Program-made: the position numbers and the translations under genes
Notes under the pieces: model-generated
Databases searched by the model: none
The model's input: the letters and a program-made list of their open reading frames with translations, nothing else
Told to the model about the DNA's origin: nothing
Source of the DNA: Coriolopsis trogii
Lineage: Eukaryota > Basidiomycota > Agaricomycetes > Polyporales > Polyporaceae
Length of the DNA: 64,000 bases
Assembly: GCA_020543525.1 (NCBI GenBank)
Contig: JAHYIO010000031.1
Span: 2,356,001 to 2,420,000, forward strand
Direction: 5' to 3'
In this document: piece by piece, positions 10,408-23,685 of the stretch
How positions within the stretch are numbered: position 1 is the first letter of the stretch
Layout of the letters: each line of letters starts with the position of its first letter

Positions 10408-13400
10408 ATGGCTCTCTCTGCTGCTGACCTCCAGGTATGGCCTACACCTGTCCCGCCGCGACCATGCTCACACCCATACTGGATTAGAGGAGGCACGAAC
10501 TCGAAGGCGCTCCGGACCCGTTCCCCAGCTTGGTTGAAGATGCCCCCATTAGGCCCCGTACTACTGCTGCAAACGGTGGTGTCGACACTAGCTCCCAGGA
10601 GGCGTTCCCCTCCCTGGCCCCCGCTGCTCAGCCGGCGAACAAGTCCGCGGCATCTGCATGGGGTGCTGGCGCTGGTCCTCGCATTAAACCCACGGCTTCT
10701 AAGCAGCCGGTCGTCTCGGACACTTTCGTGTTGTCGTCCATCGACCTCTCTTCTGCTGGCAAGGATGGCAAGCCTACTACTCTCGGCGATATCATCAAAC
10801 AGGTCACGGCTCAGTATAAGGTCAAGCTCGACGCCTCCACGAACCAGAAGGCGCGCCAAACCACGTTTTTCCTCAAGGCCGACTCGAAGAAGGAACTGGA
10901 CAAGGCTAAGCGCAGCTTGCTCGCGCTTCTCAGCCCTCAGGTATGCACCCCGTTTGCGCTGTTCAGTCGGTCTCATGCTGTGTCGCATGATCGGCCGCTG
11001 TGGTGAGGTGTGCAGGGTCGAGTCTTTTCTCCCCTTCTGCCGTCACCACACGCCAAGAGAAGCGTCCGCTAGCATAGAGGCCGACTGCACTGTACTCCCC
11101 TCTTCACATTCACAGACGTGACAATCCGCGGTTTAGGTCACTTTGACGTTGAACGCCCCGGCCTCGACCATCCCCACTATCATCGGCCCCAAGGGTGTCA
11201 CCTTGAAGCAAGTTCGTGACCAAACCGGTGTTAAGATCGATATTCCTCGTCGGGACACGCTTGTCCCCGCGAACGGACATGCCAACGGCGCTTCGCACGA
11301 GCCCTCGCGTACCGCTACTCCTCTTCCTGGTACCCCCGTTGGTGGGGATGAAGAGGAGGAGCCCACAGTTCCCGTCACCATCACCGGTCCCCAGCCGCTG
11401 GCTTATGAGGCACAGGCCATGCTCAACGAAATCATCGCGACGAAGCGTTCCCGCGCGACTCAACGCGTTCGTGACATCCCGGAACACATCCTCCCGTTCA
11501 TTATTCCGCGTCGTCCGGCTTTCGAGGCTGCTGCCAACGGTGGTGAGATTAGCCTGGCACTGAATGCTGCCGCGCGCGAGATTACTGTCACTGGCGACCG
11601 TGAGGCGGTCACTCGCGTTATCGAGTCCATCAAGTCCGCTGTTGAGTATTTCACCAAGGAGACCATTTCCTTGAAGATCTCACTTCCTAAGCGTCAGCAC
11701 CGTCTCCTCACTGGCAAGAACGCGGAGGACATCATGACGAAGGCTCGTTGCTCCGTCGTCTTGCCGAAGCCGGAGGAAGCCAGCGAGGAGATTATCCTCT
11801 GGGGTAAGGCAACCGACGTCGGTCTTGGTGTTCAGGCAGTCATGGAGAAGGCGAATTCGGCCTACATTCATGAGTTCCCCCTCCCTGGTCCCCTCCCGGT
11901 TTCTCGTCAACTCCTGACCTACATGGTGCGCGTGGATTTCGCTAAGACACTTGCTGCCGAAAATCCTGGTGTGCAGGTCTTTACACCGTCTCTATCAGCC
12001 CTTGACCGTGTTACTGCTATCAATGTGGACATCGTCGGTGACAAGCCGAAGGTCGATGCGGCCGTTAGCCAGACTTCTGCCTTGATTGGCAAGCTTTACG
12101 GTGCCACAAAGGACGTCCAGATCGACTGGCTCGTGCATAGGATCATTAACTCGCACAAGAATGCAAAGAAGTGAGTGTTCGAAACGCCTTTGTTTGTGGG
12201 GTTGAACGCTCAAGTTTCGACCGACCACCAGGATCAAGGCCTTCCACGAGGCTCATAACGTCCTTGTATTCTTCCCTCCCGAGTCTGCTGAGCAGTCCTC
12301 TGTCCTTCTGGTATACGATCCTACCTCCCCCAACGCATCGCCTTCCCCCTTGGAGAAGTCGAAGAACCTCGAAGACGTTGAGAAGGAGTTGCTCAAGATG
12401 GCACGCGACGCTGCGGACGTGAAGACCGAGACGATCGAGGTCGAGAAAAAGTGGCACGATGCTGTCGTCGGCCGCGGTGGCACCACCCTTAACGCGATTA
12501 TCGGCGAGGATAAGACGCTTTCGATCAAGGTCGGCGCTGACGCGGGTCAAGCTACTGAGGACTTCATCCTTGTCCGTGGTGTCAGCGCTGATGTCGACCG
12601 TGCTGTCGCCGAAATTCGCAAGATTGTTGAGGACGCAAAGAACGACGAGATCGTGAGCAGCTTCTCCACCGAGTTCGAGATCGACCGGGAGTACGTCGGG
12701 CGCATTGTGGGCTCGGGTGGCTCTGGCGTCAACAAGCTTCGCGACACTCTCGGCGTCAAGATCGACTTCTCGGACGAGGGCGAGGAGAGGGAGAAAGAGG
12801 GCGGGAAGAAGAAGAAGGCGACGAGCGTCAAGTCAAAGGTCAAGATCGTCGGCCGGAAGGAGAACGTGGAGGAGGCCAAGCGCCGGATCCTCGCGCAAGC
12901 TGAGCGACTTGCGGACGAGACGTCCGAGGTGCTCAAGATCCCGCGTCAGTACCACTCCTCCCTCATCGGTCAGAGCGGCAAGTACGTTATCCGCCTGGAG
13001 GAGAAGTACGGTGTGAAGATCACGTTCCCTCGCGAGACTTCCGCCGATGGCGAGGGTAAGACTCGGGAGTCCCTCAAGCCCGATGAGGTGTTGGTCAAGG
13101 GTGGCCGCAAGGGTGTCGCCGGTGCCAAGTCTGAGCTTATGGACGTGCGTGACTTGATATGCACATTGAGTTATCTGTTTGCTAAGGGACATGTCTAGGC
13201 CGTCGAGTTCGAGAAGGAGTCGAACAACGTTACGAAGTTCACCGTCCCGGCACGCTCTGTCGCTCGTATTTTGGGCAAGGCCGGAACGACGATCAACGAC
13301 ATCAAGGATGCTTCGGGTGTACAGATCGACGTCGACAAGTCTGCGACCGACAAGGACAACGCGCAGATCACTATACGCGGTACCAAGAAGGCTATCAAGG

Positions 13401-14725
13401 AGGCCGAGGATGCCATTCGCGCTATCGCGGATCAGGTTGCGGAGGAGACCACGGCCACTCTCGAAGTCCCAAGCAAGTTCCACCGCACGATTATTGGCTC
13501 CGGCGGACAGGGTCTGAAGGAGCTCATCGCCCGCTGTGGTGGTCCCACGGACTCGAAGGCTCAAGCGGGACTCATCCGGTTGTACGTGTCGCTGTTCGCT
13601 GTGTAGCTCCATGTGCAACGGTCGCTCATGCAATGCTTCATATGCAGCCCCCGCCAAGGCGAGCCTTCCGACGAGGTCCGCCTCCGTGGCGAGCCCAAGC
13701 TCGTCGCGAAGCTCAAGGCCGAGTTGGAGAAGGTTGTTGCGGATCTCAAGGACCGTGTCGTTCTTGGTGTGGAGGTGCCCGTCGCTCAACACCGCGCCCT
13801 CATTGGTCGTGGCGGGCAGCACCTCAACGACCTCCAGAACCGTACTGGCGCGCAGATTCAGTTCCCCGGCTCTCGCTCGTACGCTCAGGTTGGCGAATGC
13901 GAGAACGCTGCCGAACTTGCTGACGTGGATCCTGCCAACCTCGTCAAGGTCTCTGGTCCTCGCGCTGCCTGCGAGAAGGCATGCCAGGAGCTCAAGGTGT
14001 GTTTTGACCTGTTCTTGGATTCTTCTGCATCGTCTCACGGCGTTTGATAGGCTCAGGTGAAGCCTCCGGCCCCGGAAGGCGTGACCGGCACGATTACCGT
14101 CCCGCTCAAGTACCATTACGCCGTCTCGCAGCAGGGTGGTCTATTCCGCCAGCTCCGGTCCTGGGGTGTCCATGTCGACCAGTCCGCCCTGCCCAGCAAA
14201 CCCGCTGTGCCTCCTCAGCCCGCCTCCCAGGCTGGTGCCGCGACCGCACGTATTGATGACCCCGACGCTGAGAGTACGACGACCGAGGCCCAGTGGCAGG
14301 TCGTCCCCAACTACCAGGACGCGGAGGAGGGCGAGTCGGAATGGACGCTCAAGGCTCGCGACCAGGCTGGGCTCGACCGCGCGTTGAAGCTGATCAAGGA
14401 GGGGATTGAGCACGCCGAGAAGATGAGCCACGTCGGCTTCTTGACTCTCCCCGACCGGACACTGTTCCCGCGCATCGTCGGCGCGAAGGGCTCGAACGTC
14501 GCGCGCCTCAGAAACGAGAGCGGCGCCGACATCACTGTCAGCCACGAGGACAGCACTATCGTCATCGTTGGTGGGTACTATCGCTGTCGGCGTCGTTGAG
14601 TTGTCAGTCTGATGGGGTTTGTTTGTGTTCCAGGCTCGGAAACTGCTATCAATGCTGCCAAGGACGCTATCCTCAAGATGTCGACCAACAGCGGCCGTCC
14701 CAGGGGAGGCCGGAGGGACAACTAA
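10408..14725 (+). CDS. SCP160: Multi-KH-domain RNA-binding protein (vigilin/Scp160)
   Basis: Vigilin-type protein that binds mRNAs on ER-bound polysomes and influences translation and ploidy control. Exons are 10408-10434, 10488-10940, 11137-12170, 12232-13144, 13199-13581, 13648-13996, 14051-14570 and 14634-14725. They close in frame as 1256 residues, close to the 1222 of yeast Scp160. Many KH domains are shown by their GXXG loops: IGPKGVTL, VGRGGTTL, VGSGGSGV, IGQSGKYV, LGKAGTTI, IGSGGQGL, IGRGGQHL and VGAKGSNV. Other KH-like repeats have degenerate loops (TGKNAEDI), as usual in this family. The C-terminus is Arg/Gly-rich (GRPRGGRRDN). The first exon codes only nine residues. A 427-codon open frame on the opposite strand is a by-product of the GC-rich codon usage. 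Confidence 0.93.
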
Positions 14726-15172
14726 AGCGATTAGCTTAGTATCTTGCTCGGGTAGTATTGTCGTAAACGTATTGCATGTGGAAGTGGTCACATAGGGGAA
14801 TTGGTTGGAAACATACACTAATATGAACATTCGCCGAGAGCCATTTCATGCACAAGTCCTGAACTCGTATGAACGGCCTGTACTCAGACCGCCGCTATTC
14901 GTCAAACCGCCCATGATGAGCGTAAAAGTTGTGTCAGCTCCTACCAAGTGCCGCGGTGCAGACAGCAGTGTTGAAGTTAACTCCCTCAGAACGGGCGGGA
15001 TTTCCCACGTGTGCGCCTCGCGCACTGTGTTCAAGTTGAGTTCGCGAGCGCCGGCGTTTACGTCCTCTTCGTCGTGTTCCTCGTTGTGCTTGACCCCGTG
15101 CTCATCGTCGCGGGGCGTCGCCTGTACCGGATACCTTCATTCCATGTTGCTCTGACCATCTGACTCTATTAT
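14726..15172. other. Intergenic region downstream of SCP160
   Basis: About 450 bases. The SCP160 3' UTR and the promoter of the following gene must lie here. I see no other gene or repeat. Confidence 0.45.
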
Positions 15173-16542
15173 ATGCAACTCACGACTGGCCTCCCTCTCC
15201 TTGTTGCCTTGGGCGCGCGTGTCTTCATAAACACCATCGTCCCCGATCCCACCCACGTCTCCTCCACCCCGGACTTCCTCCTCAACGGCCTGTTCCAAGG
15301 CGTTCTCATACACAATACCCTCACACAGATTCCTCAGGCTGTCGTTGTCGTCGTCGTTGGAGTAGCCGCGAAGCTCGTCATCGACTTCGTGCGCCTCGCA
15401 GACGTCGTCCAGACAGCGTGTACCCTCATCGGCGTCGCCCTTGGCGTCCTCTTCACCGACCTCCTCGCACAGTTTGTTGACGGCTCTTCTGGGCTGGGCA
15501 TCGGCGCCGAGTCTGTGATTTCGGCGCGCCCTATAGCTGCTGTCGTCGTTCCGCCACCCGACCCTCCGAAGCGTATCCGCCTCGTCTCCTTCGGTCGCGA
15601 CCGTACGCGCTCGCACAGACATCGAGAACGCGAAGACCCCGATCGTCACCGGGACCGAGACAGAGACAGAGAGAGGGAGAGGGAACGAGAACGAGAACGG
15701 GACCGCGACCGCGAGCGGGACCATGATCACGACCGCCACGGCCGCTCGAGCGAGGTGCGGCCCATTACGCCTACGCTCACCTACTGCTCCACTGCGCCCT
15801 CCATCTCGCTCGACTCGGTCCCTTCCTCGATCGACCCGGAGGGAAAGCTGACCCCGGCGGAGCGCGAGGTTGCCGTGCTCCGCGCGCGGGCGAGTCTCGC
15901 CGACTCGGAGCGGCGCCGCTTCAAGGAGGAGCGAAAATGGGCACTGAGCATGGGCAACACCGCCCGCGCGAGCCAGCTGGCGTGGCAGGTCAAGCGATAC
16001 ACGGTCCTGATGGAAAGCTTCCACAGGGAAGCAGATGCCAAGGTCGTTGAAGGTGCGGGATACCCCCTCTCGAATCGTCTTGTTCGACGTCTCATGCCAA
16101 GTCGGTTTCCCTTTACATGACCAACAGCTGCGCTGGTTGCAGCCGCACCTACCTCTCAAGCTGCGGGACCGAGCAGCTCCTCGAGACGGCGCTCACACTC
16201 CCGACAACGCAAGACAAGCACGTCCACCGTCACTGGTGGCACGTCGGGAGCAAACGGTCACCCCCTAGTCAGCGTCACTGTCGGCCCCAGCCCTCGGACG
16301 CGGAAACGCAGCGGAGGCACCGCGACTCTCAAGCCGGCCATCTTCGTGCAGGGCCGAGAGTGAGTATCTGTACGTGTGCGCCGTCGTATTCTATTTCCAG
16401 ATGTGCGCCGTGCTGAAGTGCCCAGCATTCACGTAGGTATGAAGTGAAAGGATCGACCGCGGTCCGCATCACTGTCGGCGAGCTTTACGGTGTGTGCGTG
16501 TGGCTCCTCTGGAAGTCAGCGGCGCAAAGGAGAGCACGATGA
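15173..16542 (+). CDS. Membrane protein with Arg-Asp/Arg-Glu repeat (unknown function)
   Basis: Exons are 15173-16052, 16128-16359 and 16437-16542, giving 405 residues in frame. The N-terminal 110 residues are hydrophobic, with likely membrane segments at about 4-20, 60-75 (AVVVVVVGVAAKLVIDFV) and 83-100 (ACTLIGVALGVLFTDLLAQFV). A highly charged repeat of alternating Arg-Asp and Arg-Glu follows (about residues 148-185). After that comes a helix rich in Glu/Arg (LTPAEREVAVLRARASLADSE) and a Ser-rich tail. RD/RE repeats usually occur in nuclear RNA-processing factors, so their combination with membrane segments is unusual. I do not recognise the family; it is probably basidiomycete-restricted. 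The last two introns were placed so that all three exons join in phase. Confidence 0.65.
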
Positions 16543-17068
16543 ATCCTGCTTTTGGTCCAGCCGCCCTTGTATATGTGGAACGATAGTTTCGAGTTCACGC
16601 CGTTAGGAGCTTTATGACCGTCGATGAAACCTTTCCTTGACGAACTGTTCGCACTGCACTAGAGCCGGACGCGTATATACTTGTCTTGCGATGTGATATA
16701 TTGTTGTATTACTATGGCACAATGTTACACGGAGTAATTCTGATTGATGACTGCGCTCTGTGAGGTGCTATCGAAAACATTTGACCATGGGACCGGAGTT
16801 GAACAGCGTGAGCAGTACGATGGAAACACTGAGATATGACGAGAGACAGAAACGAACGAATGCCGAGCATGTAGAGTACGAGGAAGGCATTGAGAGATAA
16901 ACAAGATGACGCAACAGTGACTAAGCGGAGAGGTAGCGTTCGAGGTATATTCGGGACAAGTACAGCAGAAGACAAAGGCGAAGGGCATGCAACGATACAG
17001 TAGGATAACGAACAAGACATGACACGGACATAACCAAGGCGAAGGAAAGGAATAAGCGGCGGTCGGTG
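16543..17068. other. Convergent 3' region
   Basis: About 525 bases between the stop codons of the RD/RE membrane protein and CHD1. It holds the 3' UTRs of both genes; an AT-rich stretch near 16680-16740 could serve as polyadenylation signal. No gene was seen. Confidence 0.5.
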
Positions 17069-20000
17069 TCACCGGTACTTGCCGTTCGTGTGCGACGAAC
17101 TTGTAGAAGCAGAGGGATTGGACGAAGGACCAGCGCGACCGGGGCCCGCACTTAGTCTCGGCTTCTTGGCCGCTGAGGTAGTCTCAGTCGATTGCGCCCT
17201 TGGTGCAGCCTCTTTCATGACCATCTTCGCATGGATCTCCTCCAGCTTGCCGGCCTTGACCTTCTTGGGCCAGAAGAGCGTGACGAAACTGCGAAGACAC
17301 TGAGCACACAGGCCGTGATCGAATACGAGGTTCATACTCACGTCCACAGGTGCCGCTTCCACCGCTCCTTGTCTTCGCCTGCGGCGGCTTTCTGTTGGAG
17401 CACGAGCTCTATGCGCTTGCCGATGGCAGCAAGAGACTCCTTGAGGATGGCAACTTTGTCTTCCCGTGGCATGTCGCCGCCAGAAAGCTTGAGGTTTTTC
17501 TGGACCCCATGGAGATCAGCACATGTCGACATGTTGATAAATTATGTGGCAAGGTACGTACAAGCTGCTTCTTAACAGGCCGAAGCTCCTCCTTCGTTGC
17601 CGCCTCATCCATGGAGGGACTAACAACGCACGTCAGCACGCGTATGCGAGGGACAGCGAGCCACACTTACCACTCATCAGATGAAGAGGAGTCAGTAAAG
17701 GTCGGCGTCGGCCTCCGCTTCCGCTTCCTGTTGTTCCCGCCGTCCTCGACCGACGCAACAGCTTCACTCTCCGCCCGCTTCCTGATCGTGCTCGTATACG
17801 AGGAAGAAGCGACAGGCGGCGGCGGTGACAGAGAGGTCTTCGGCCTACGGGTGAGCGTCGACTCAATAGCCCGGATCTTCTCGTCGTGTTCGCGAAGGAT
17901 GCCAAGCAAGTAGTCGCCTCTCCGTACAAGATGAATGGCATTCGGGATAGGTTTGCTCGCGGCATCTTCACCCTTCTTGCCCTCTTCGAGGAAGAACTTG
18001 CCCTCGAGTCCCAAACGGGGGTCCTTGGCCATGGCTTCCCAGTTACCGAAACCATACTTGTACGCACCGACGAGCAGCATAGCATCCTCCTGGGGGCCCC
18101 ACCGTCCTGACCAGTTCAGCGTCGGACGGATGTTCTCGATAGGGATACTCCAGTTGTACTGCTCGTCCTCGGGGATCGGGTCGAGGTACTTGAAGAGGAT
18201 CTGAAGGTCACGATGCCTCGAGAGAACCGTCTCCGCGTTGATGTTGTTGACGTTCCGGTAGGTGACGAGGACAGCCTTGCTCTTCTGCGCGTTCGTGAGG
18301 GTCTCACCCGCCTCGATGCGTGCCCGCTTCTCGGCGTTGTTCTCCTCCACCGCACGGGCGCAGAGCTCGATGATGTCGTCCGCGACATCCTGAATCATGC
18401 CACGGTTCTTCTCAGTGAGCTTGGCTTCGGTGACCTGACAGACACCATGTTAGCAGCATCTAGAGGAGCACAAGGGCATCACGCACAATGGTGTCATATC
18501 GCTGCCTGATATCACCCCACTTCTGCAGACTCCGGACGAGCACTCGTACATCCCGCTCCTTCAACTCCATCGCCTTCTGACTTGGAGTCTTTCGTTGAGG
18601 AGCTGGATGGCGTGGCTTCTTCGCTGGGGGTGCGTTAGATGAATGCTCGACGTCCATGTCCATGTCCTTGTAGGAGACCTGGGCGTGCGACCGCTTCCTG
18701 TCCTTCATCTCCGCTGCAGCAAGCTCTTCGGCCTTGCGTTCGTCCTCCTCGCGGTCGAAGCGCTGACGTTCTTCGGCAGGGATAATGTCTTCCCAGTTCA
18801 TATCGTTCTTGATGTCGCTGACGTTGCGGAACTGCTCAAGGAAACTCTCACCACCGAGCGACGCGCCTTCATTCTGCGCAGCCACAGTCTCATGCTGTTC
18901 AGCCCGGTTGAGGATATCATCAAGGTCCATCTCGTCGAGCTTTTTGCTCTGCTGAGTGTCATCCTTGTCGAAGCTGCGAACAGAGGCGGTGAATGAGTGC
19001 AATGAGGAAGAGGGCATGCAGCGATAACGCACATCCGTTGTGCCCCATATTTGAGGACCGCGTGCAGCTCGTCCTTGCTAAGCGTATCGGGTTTAGCGGT
19101 GTCTTTGGTGCTGCCTTTCGAGCTGAGGTGCGCTTGCGACGTGTCCATTTGGTTGATGACTGGATGGCGGTATTAGTCATAGTCATAACGCTCGCTTGCA
19201 TGTTCACAATCAGTGACTTACTGGCATACTCCAAGACCATTTTCTTCTTCGCCCGCTCTAGGACATCCTCCTCCATTGTGTCTTTGCTCACAAACCGGTA
19301 GACGCTGACGTGCGATTTCTGGCCGATACGGTGGGCACGTGCCATCGCCTGCAGGTCGTTCTGAGGGTTCCAGTCACTCTGTCAAAGGCGAGCGAATGAG
19401 GGGCGTCAGCAACGTGTTTTCGTCGCGGCGCATACAGCATGGTGGCCGAACACTACGCATGCGGATGGAACACTCACGTCGAAGATGATGACGGTATCGG
19501 CGGTCTCGAGATTGATACCCAACCCGCCAGCACGTGTAGAGAGAAGGAACACGAAGTCGGTCGAGCCCGGTGCGTTGAAGTGCGCGATCGCCTTCTTCCG
19601 CATTTCGGACGACACCGTTCCGTCCAACCGTTGGTGCTGGTATCCACGAAGCTGGAGGTAGTCTTGCATAATGTCAAGCATGCGGACCATTTGACTGAAG
19701 ATCAGGACCCGATGGCCATCTTGACGTAGGCGAGCGAGCAGCTTGTCGAGGAGAACCATCTTTCCGCTGCTCATCACGATGCCTTTGAGGGTTTCTTCGG
19801 TGCTGTCCGTCTTGACCTCGGCACCTTCGAACAGCCATGGATGATTTGCGGCTTTCTTCAACTCCATAGCTGGTATACGTCTTAGGCAACACATACCGGT
19901 ACAGCAAACTCAAAACGCACCAATGTTCAACAAGCTGATGTTGTTATTGCCGTTAGCGCTCTTCACAAGAGCTTGGAAGTTCTAATGCCGAGATGAGCGT

Positions 20001-22378
20001 CTGGTTCATACGCAAGTACACGGGCACGGACCTTCGTGAGAATGTTCTTGTAGAAATGTGTCTGCATTGCACTCATCTCGACTCGGAGGATACGCTCGCT
20101 CTTCGTCGGTAGAGAAGTCAAGACGTCACGCTTCAAGCGTCGGAGCATGAGAGACTCGAGTTGCTTGTGCAGCTCCTTGATCTTCACTTCGTGATCGACA
20201 TCGGTAAGATCGAACTCGTTCGTGAGTTGGACTAAACCGGCGGGGTCAGCTGTCAATCCCTATGAATAGTGCAAGGGGTACCTACACTTCTCGGGCATGA
20301 GGAAGTGCATTAATGAAAGAAGCTCTGCAGCAGCGTCGATAAGCAGACCTAACGCCGCAAAGCGATACCCTACACGCACCTTTGACATTGTTCTGGAGCG
20401 GCGTTCCCGTAATGAGCACCTTGGAAGCAGCCGAGAAGCCACGCAAGGCCTCATAGAGTTGACTTTCCGAGTTCTTTAGACGATGTGCCTAGGTAGCACG
20501 TTGAGTATACTTAATGTATCCGCTGAAGCTGTGTAGACACATACCTCATCCACCATGAGCATCTGCCACTTGATCTCACCCAACTCCTTCACGTCCCGCA
20601 GGGTGATCTCGTACGTGGTCAGGAGGACGTTCATCTTGAGCTTCTTCACCGAGTCCCCGAACTCGTACTCGCGAGCAACTGCGCGAGCCTTTGCACTGCC
20701 AATATACGTGACAACATGCATATCTGGCGCCCACGTCGCGAATTGCGACTGCCAAGCTGTGATGGTAGATAGAGGGACGATGACAAGGAATGGACCGTAC
20801 TGTCGACGTTCGTGGAAGAGGTACGACAAGAATGATACAGATTGGACAGTCTAGAAGCAATACTCAACATCGTAGAAGTGACACAAGCATCGGTAAACTC
20901 ACCTTGCCAAGACCCATTTCGTCCGCTAGAATCCCGTTTTCCCCCTTACTCCAGAGATATGCAAGCCAGTTCAAACCGGTCAACTGGAAGTCCTTGAGCT
21001 CCCCTCCCGTCGCCGCCAGATATGGCGGGTCGTCGGTGATCTTCTCGAACGCAGGGCGGTTGTGGCGCGTATAGAGCATACTCTTGTACGGAAACTTCGC
21101 CTCGGCCTCCCTCTGACGGAATGCGTCTATCTGCTCCCTCGCGATATGTTTAATATCGTTCATCGTCTCCCATGTGCAGTGGTCATAATTGAGCCCATTC
21201 CACTTGCAGAAGTACTCATCCTCGCCGTTCTCGTTTTCGCGTTGCGCCATGATGCGCTCAACGGTCTTGTGCATTTCGACTTCCTGTTGATCGCGCTGAC
21301 GTCGGAGGTGAATTGTCTCCACTTCTTCGGGGGAGATGTCTGGACTCTCCAGGGCTTCTTGCTCGGCCTTGTAGGCCTTGATGTAGTTATCCACCCGCTT
21401 CAGCCCCTTGAACCGTTTGAGAAATTCGTACACTTCATCCGTGTTGTGTAGATGCGAGAAGTTCTTCCATTTGATGTGGAAGCGCTTTCATTCGGCGAAA
21501 CTTAGACGACAACAAGATCGCAATAAGCAGTAGACGTACGATATTCGTGTACCAGTCGTCGACCGGGTCTTGTTTGTGCTCCTCGTCTCGAGTATGCCCA
21601 AGGACGTATTCAATCTCGTCTTCCTCCTTCATGGGTGCCGCCGCCGCTTCATATGTCGCGCCTGCGTCATCGTCAAATTGCTCGAAATCTTGTACGTCGT
21701 CCACATAGTTTGGGATCTTGACACCCCTGCTCGAGACGCGAATTTCGTCGCCCGCGTTGCGTGTCTTCTTCTTTTTCTTCGAGCGTGCGCCATAGTCGGA
21801 GTCCGAGTCCGAGTCGGGAGCGGAGTGTCGGGGTACGACTGGATGGGCGCATATATGGGGCGGGAAGCGCGGTATGGGGCGCAGAAAGACGTACCTTTCG
21901 GTTTGGACGGGGCTTTCTTTCTCTTCGGTGCTTTCTTCTTCGGCGCACCGTACTCCTCATCCCCATACGAAGCATCCTCTTCCTCGTCATCGCGGGGATC
22001 TTCTTCTGGTTCGTCTTCATAACCCTAGGTGAAGAAATTAAGCGAGGTGACGCAGGTATACAATCAGACGCGCGTACCGAATCGTCCTCATCTCTAACCT
22101 GCCATGTCCCTCGATGTCAACGCGCCATATGAAACCACCGAACTATAACGACGTACGACTCTCTTTGAGTGATAGGACGAGGACGCGCCACTAGCTGCGG
22201 GGATGCCTGGTGCGTCGTCTTCGTCGTCATATTCGCCGTCGGCATCGGCGTCGGCATTGCGGGTGACATCTACGTCCGAGTCGGCCTGCATGGTATTGTC
22301 ACTCTCGTCGCTGCTGAGAGGGGCGACAGGGGAGAGGACGCCCGAGGTCATGGGGTCGTCGTCGTAGTCGTTGTGCAT
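17069..22378 (-). CDS. CHD1: Chromodomain helicase DNA-binding protein Chd1
   Basis: ATP-dependent nucleosome remodeler that spaces nucleosomes on transcribed genes. Eighteen exons in coding order: 22378-22157, 22098-22078, 22024-21895, 21838-21540, 21484-20903, 20850-20545, 20488-20380, 20324-20286, 20231-20032, 19981-19921, 19869-19478, 19378-19222, 19159-19033, 18973-18487, 18434-17671, 17619-17562, 17499-17342 and 17288-17069. They give 1443 residues (yeast Chd1 has 1468). An acidic N-terminus is followed by tandem chromodomains ([28 protein letters not shown]). The Snf2 motor has [47 protein letters not shown] and ARAHRIGQ. The C-terminal DNA-binding region follows ([28 protein letters not shown]). 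The end matches the helical CHCT/DUF4208 domain ([16 protein letters not shown]). The second exon is only 21 bases. Confidence 0.94.
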
Positions 22379-23685
22379 GCGGAATGGCGGGTGATCGGAG
22401 TAAGCGCGCTAGGCGGGATGGCTGACTGGAGAGGAGGCGGACGACGACGAGGAGAGGGATGATGGGGAGAGGGAGGAAGGTGCTGGGGGCGTTGAGAAGG
22501 GGAAGAACGAGCGTCAGAGCCGACAGCCCAGCTCGGACTCGGTTCGCACGCGTGCGCCGGGCCACACAGCGCGGCCTGCTCGTCACTGCCCATGGCGAAC
22601 TCCGACCAGTCGCCCTCCATCAGCTTATCGCCGGCTCTTTCTCCTCCCATCTTCTCCACGCCCTCTCGACTCCCTTGTCCTCTCTCCTTATTGTCCTCCC
22701 ATCCGCTCCATTCTCTCCTTCGTCCTCGCCGGACCCAGCGGCGGCCCCAGCGCAATCAGCGCTCCCATCAACATGCAGCACACAGACCCCATTCTGACCA
22801 GCGTGGGAGTGCCTCGTGGTCCATCACCAACCCGTCCATCCACGGCGCCGTCCACCTCCTCGCCGACGACGCGGCCGGCAACGTGCGCGGTCCCGGCTCA
22901 GTGGCCCTCACTGTCGCCGTTGTCGCCAGCGACCGCGCTTCTCAGTCACGGCCGTGACCGCTCTAGGCGCGCACCGTCATCACCGTCACGGGGGCCGTGC
23001 TCGCCGCTTCCAGCCACCCGCAAGTCGCCGCGCTGTGCTCGCCCCGTCGCACGACACGGGAGGCCGTCGACCAATCCCCATCCGCCGTCATCAGCATCGC
23101 CCTCGAACTTTGCCCACATTTCCCCGTCACCGTCACGCCGGCCTTTGGCCGCCTGTCCCGGGTCCGTCCTCGTCCTGCACGTCGGAGAAACAGGGTCCCC
23201 CCGCATCGATCTCACGGATGCCTAGACCGCCTTTTCGCCGCCCGTTGCCGCAGCTCGACGACCGTTGTCGCCCGTACTGGTGAGTCCATCATCGCCTCAT
23301 GTTGCCTGAGCGCGGCCGTGTCCATTATCGATCGGTGCGAGGACGCTGGACGAGGGTGGTCATCGCGAGGCGGATTGGGTATTCCTGGTGAGTGGCCGTG
23401 TGTACTCCCTGCGGTATGTGCTGTGGCGGTTCTCGATGCACCATGCGCTAGGGAGAAATGCCAAGTGCGTGCCGTTTGTAGGTTCGCTCTCACGAGTAAC
23501 ATACATGCTGCAATTCAAAGATGCTGTTAAATTATGCAAGTATGTAAAGTTGCAAGCAATCCAATGTCCGAGTGCGCTACATCAGTGACCGCGTATTGAG
23601 AGTCCACAAAACAACAAAATGCCTGAGAGATATAGAGAGATAAAGCAGCAAAGATTGGACGATGACCCCGCACAGGCGGTCACCC
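22379..23685. other. Intergenic region with C-rich, codon-periodic stretch but no supported gene
   Basis: About 1.3 kb upstream of CHD1 and downstream of the aspartic protease. The stretch 22770-23280 is very C-rich with strong three-base periodicity. Plus-strand open frames exist in all three frames, the longest about 120-177 codons. None keeps a family motif or reaches a convincing length, and they interrupt one another. It may be a decayed gene or a GC-rich promoter/leader. Confidence 0.4.

Noticed and set aside
12833..14116. 427-codon open frame on the minus strand
   Set aside because: It lies entirely opposite SCP160 exons and its introns. GC-rich codon usage often leaves long antisense frames, and the KH-domain protein on the plus strand is certain.
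15137..16159. 340-codon open frame on the minus strand
   Set aside because: It mirrors the RD/RE-repeat coding exon. The plus strand has a coherent three-exon model with membrane segments.
22773..23225. Pro/Ser-rich 150-codon frame upstream of CHD1
   Set aside because: Three overlapping plus-strand frames of similar length compete and none has a family motif; reported only as a curious region.
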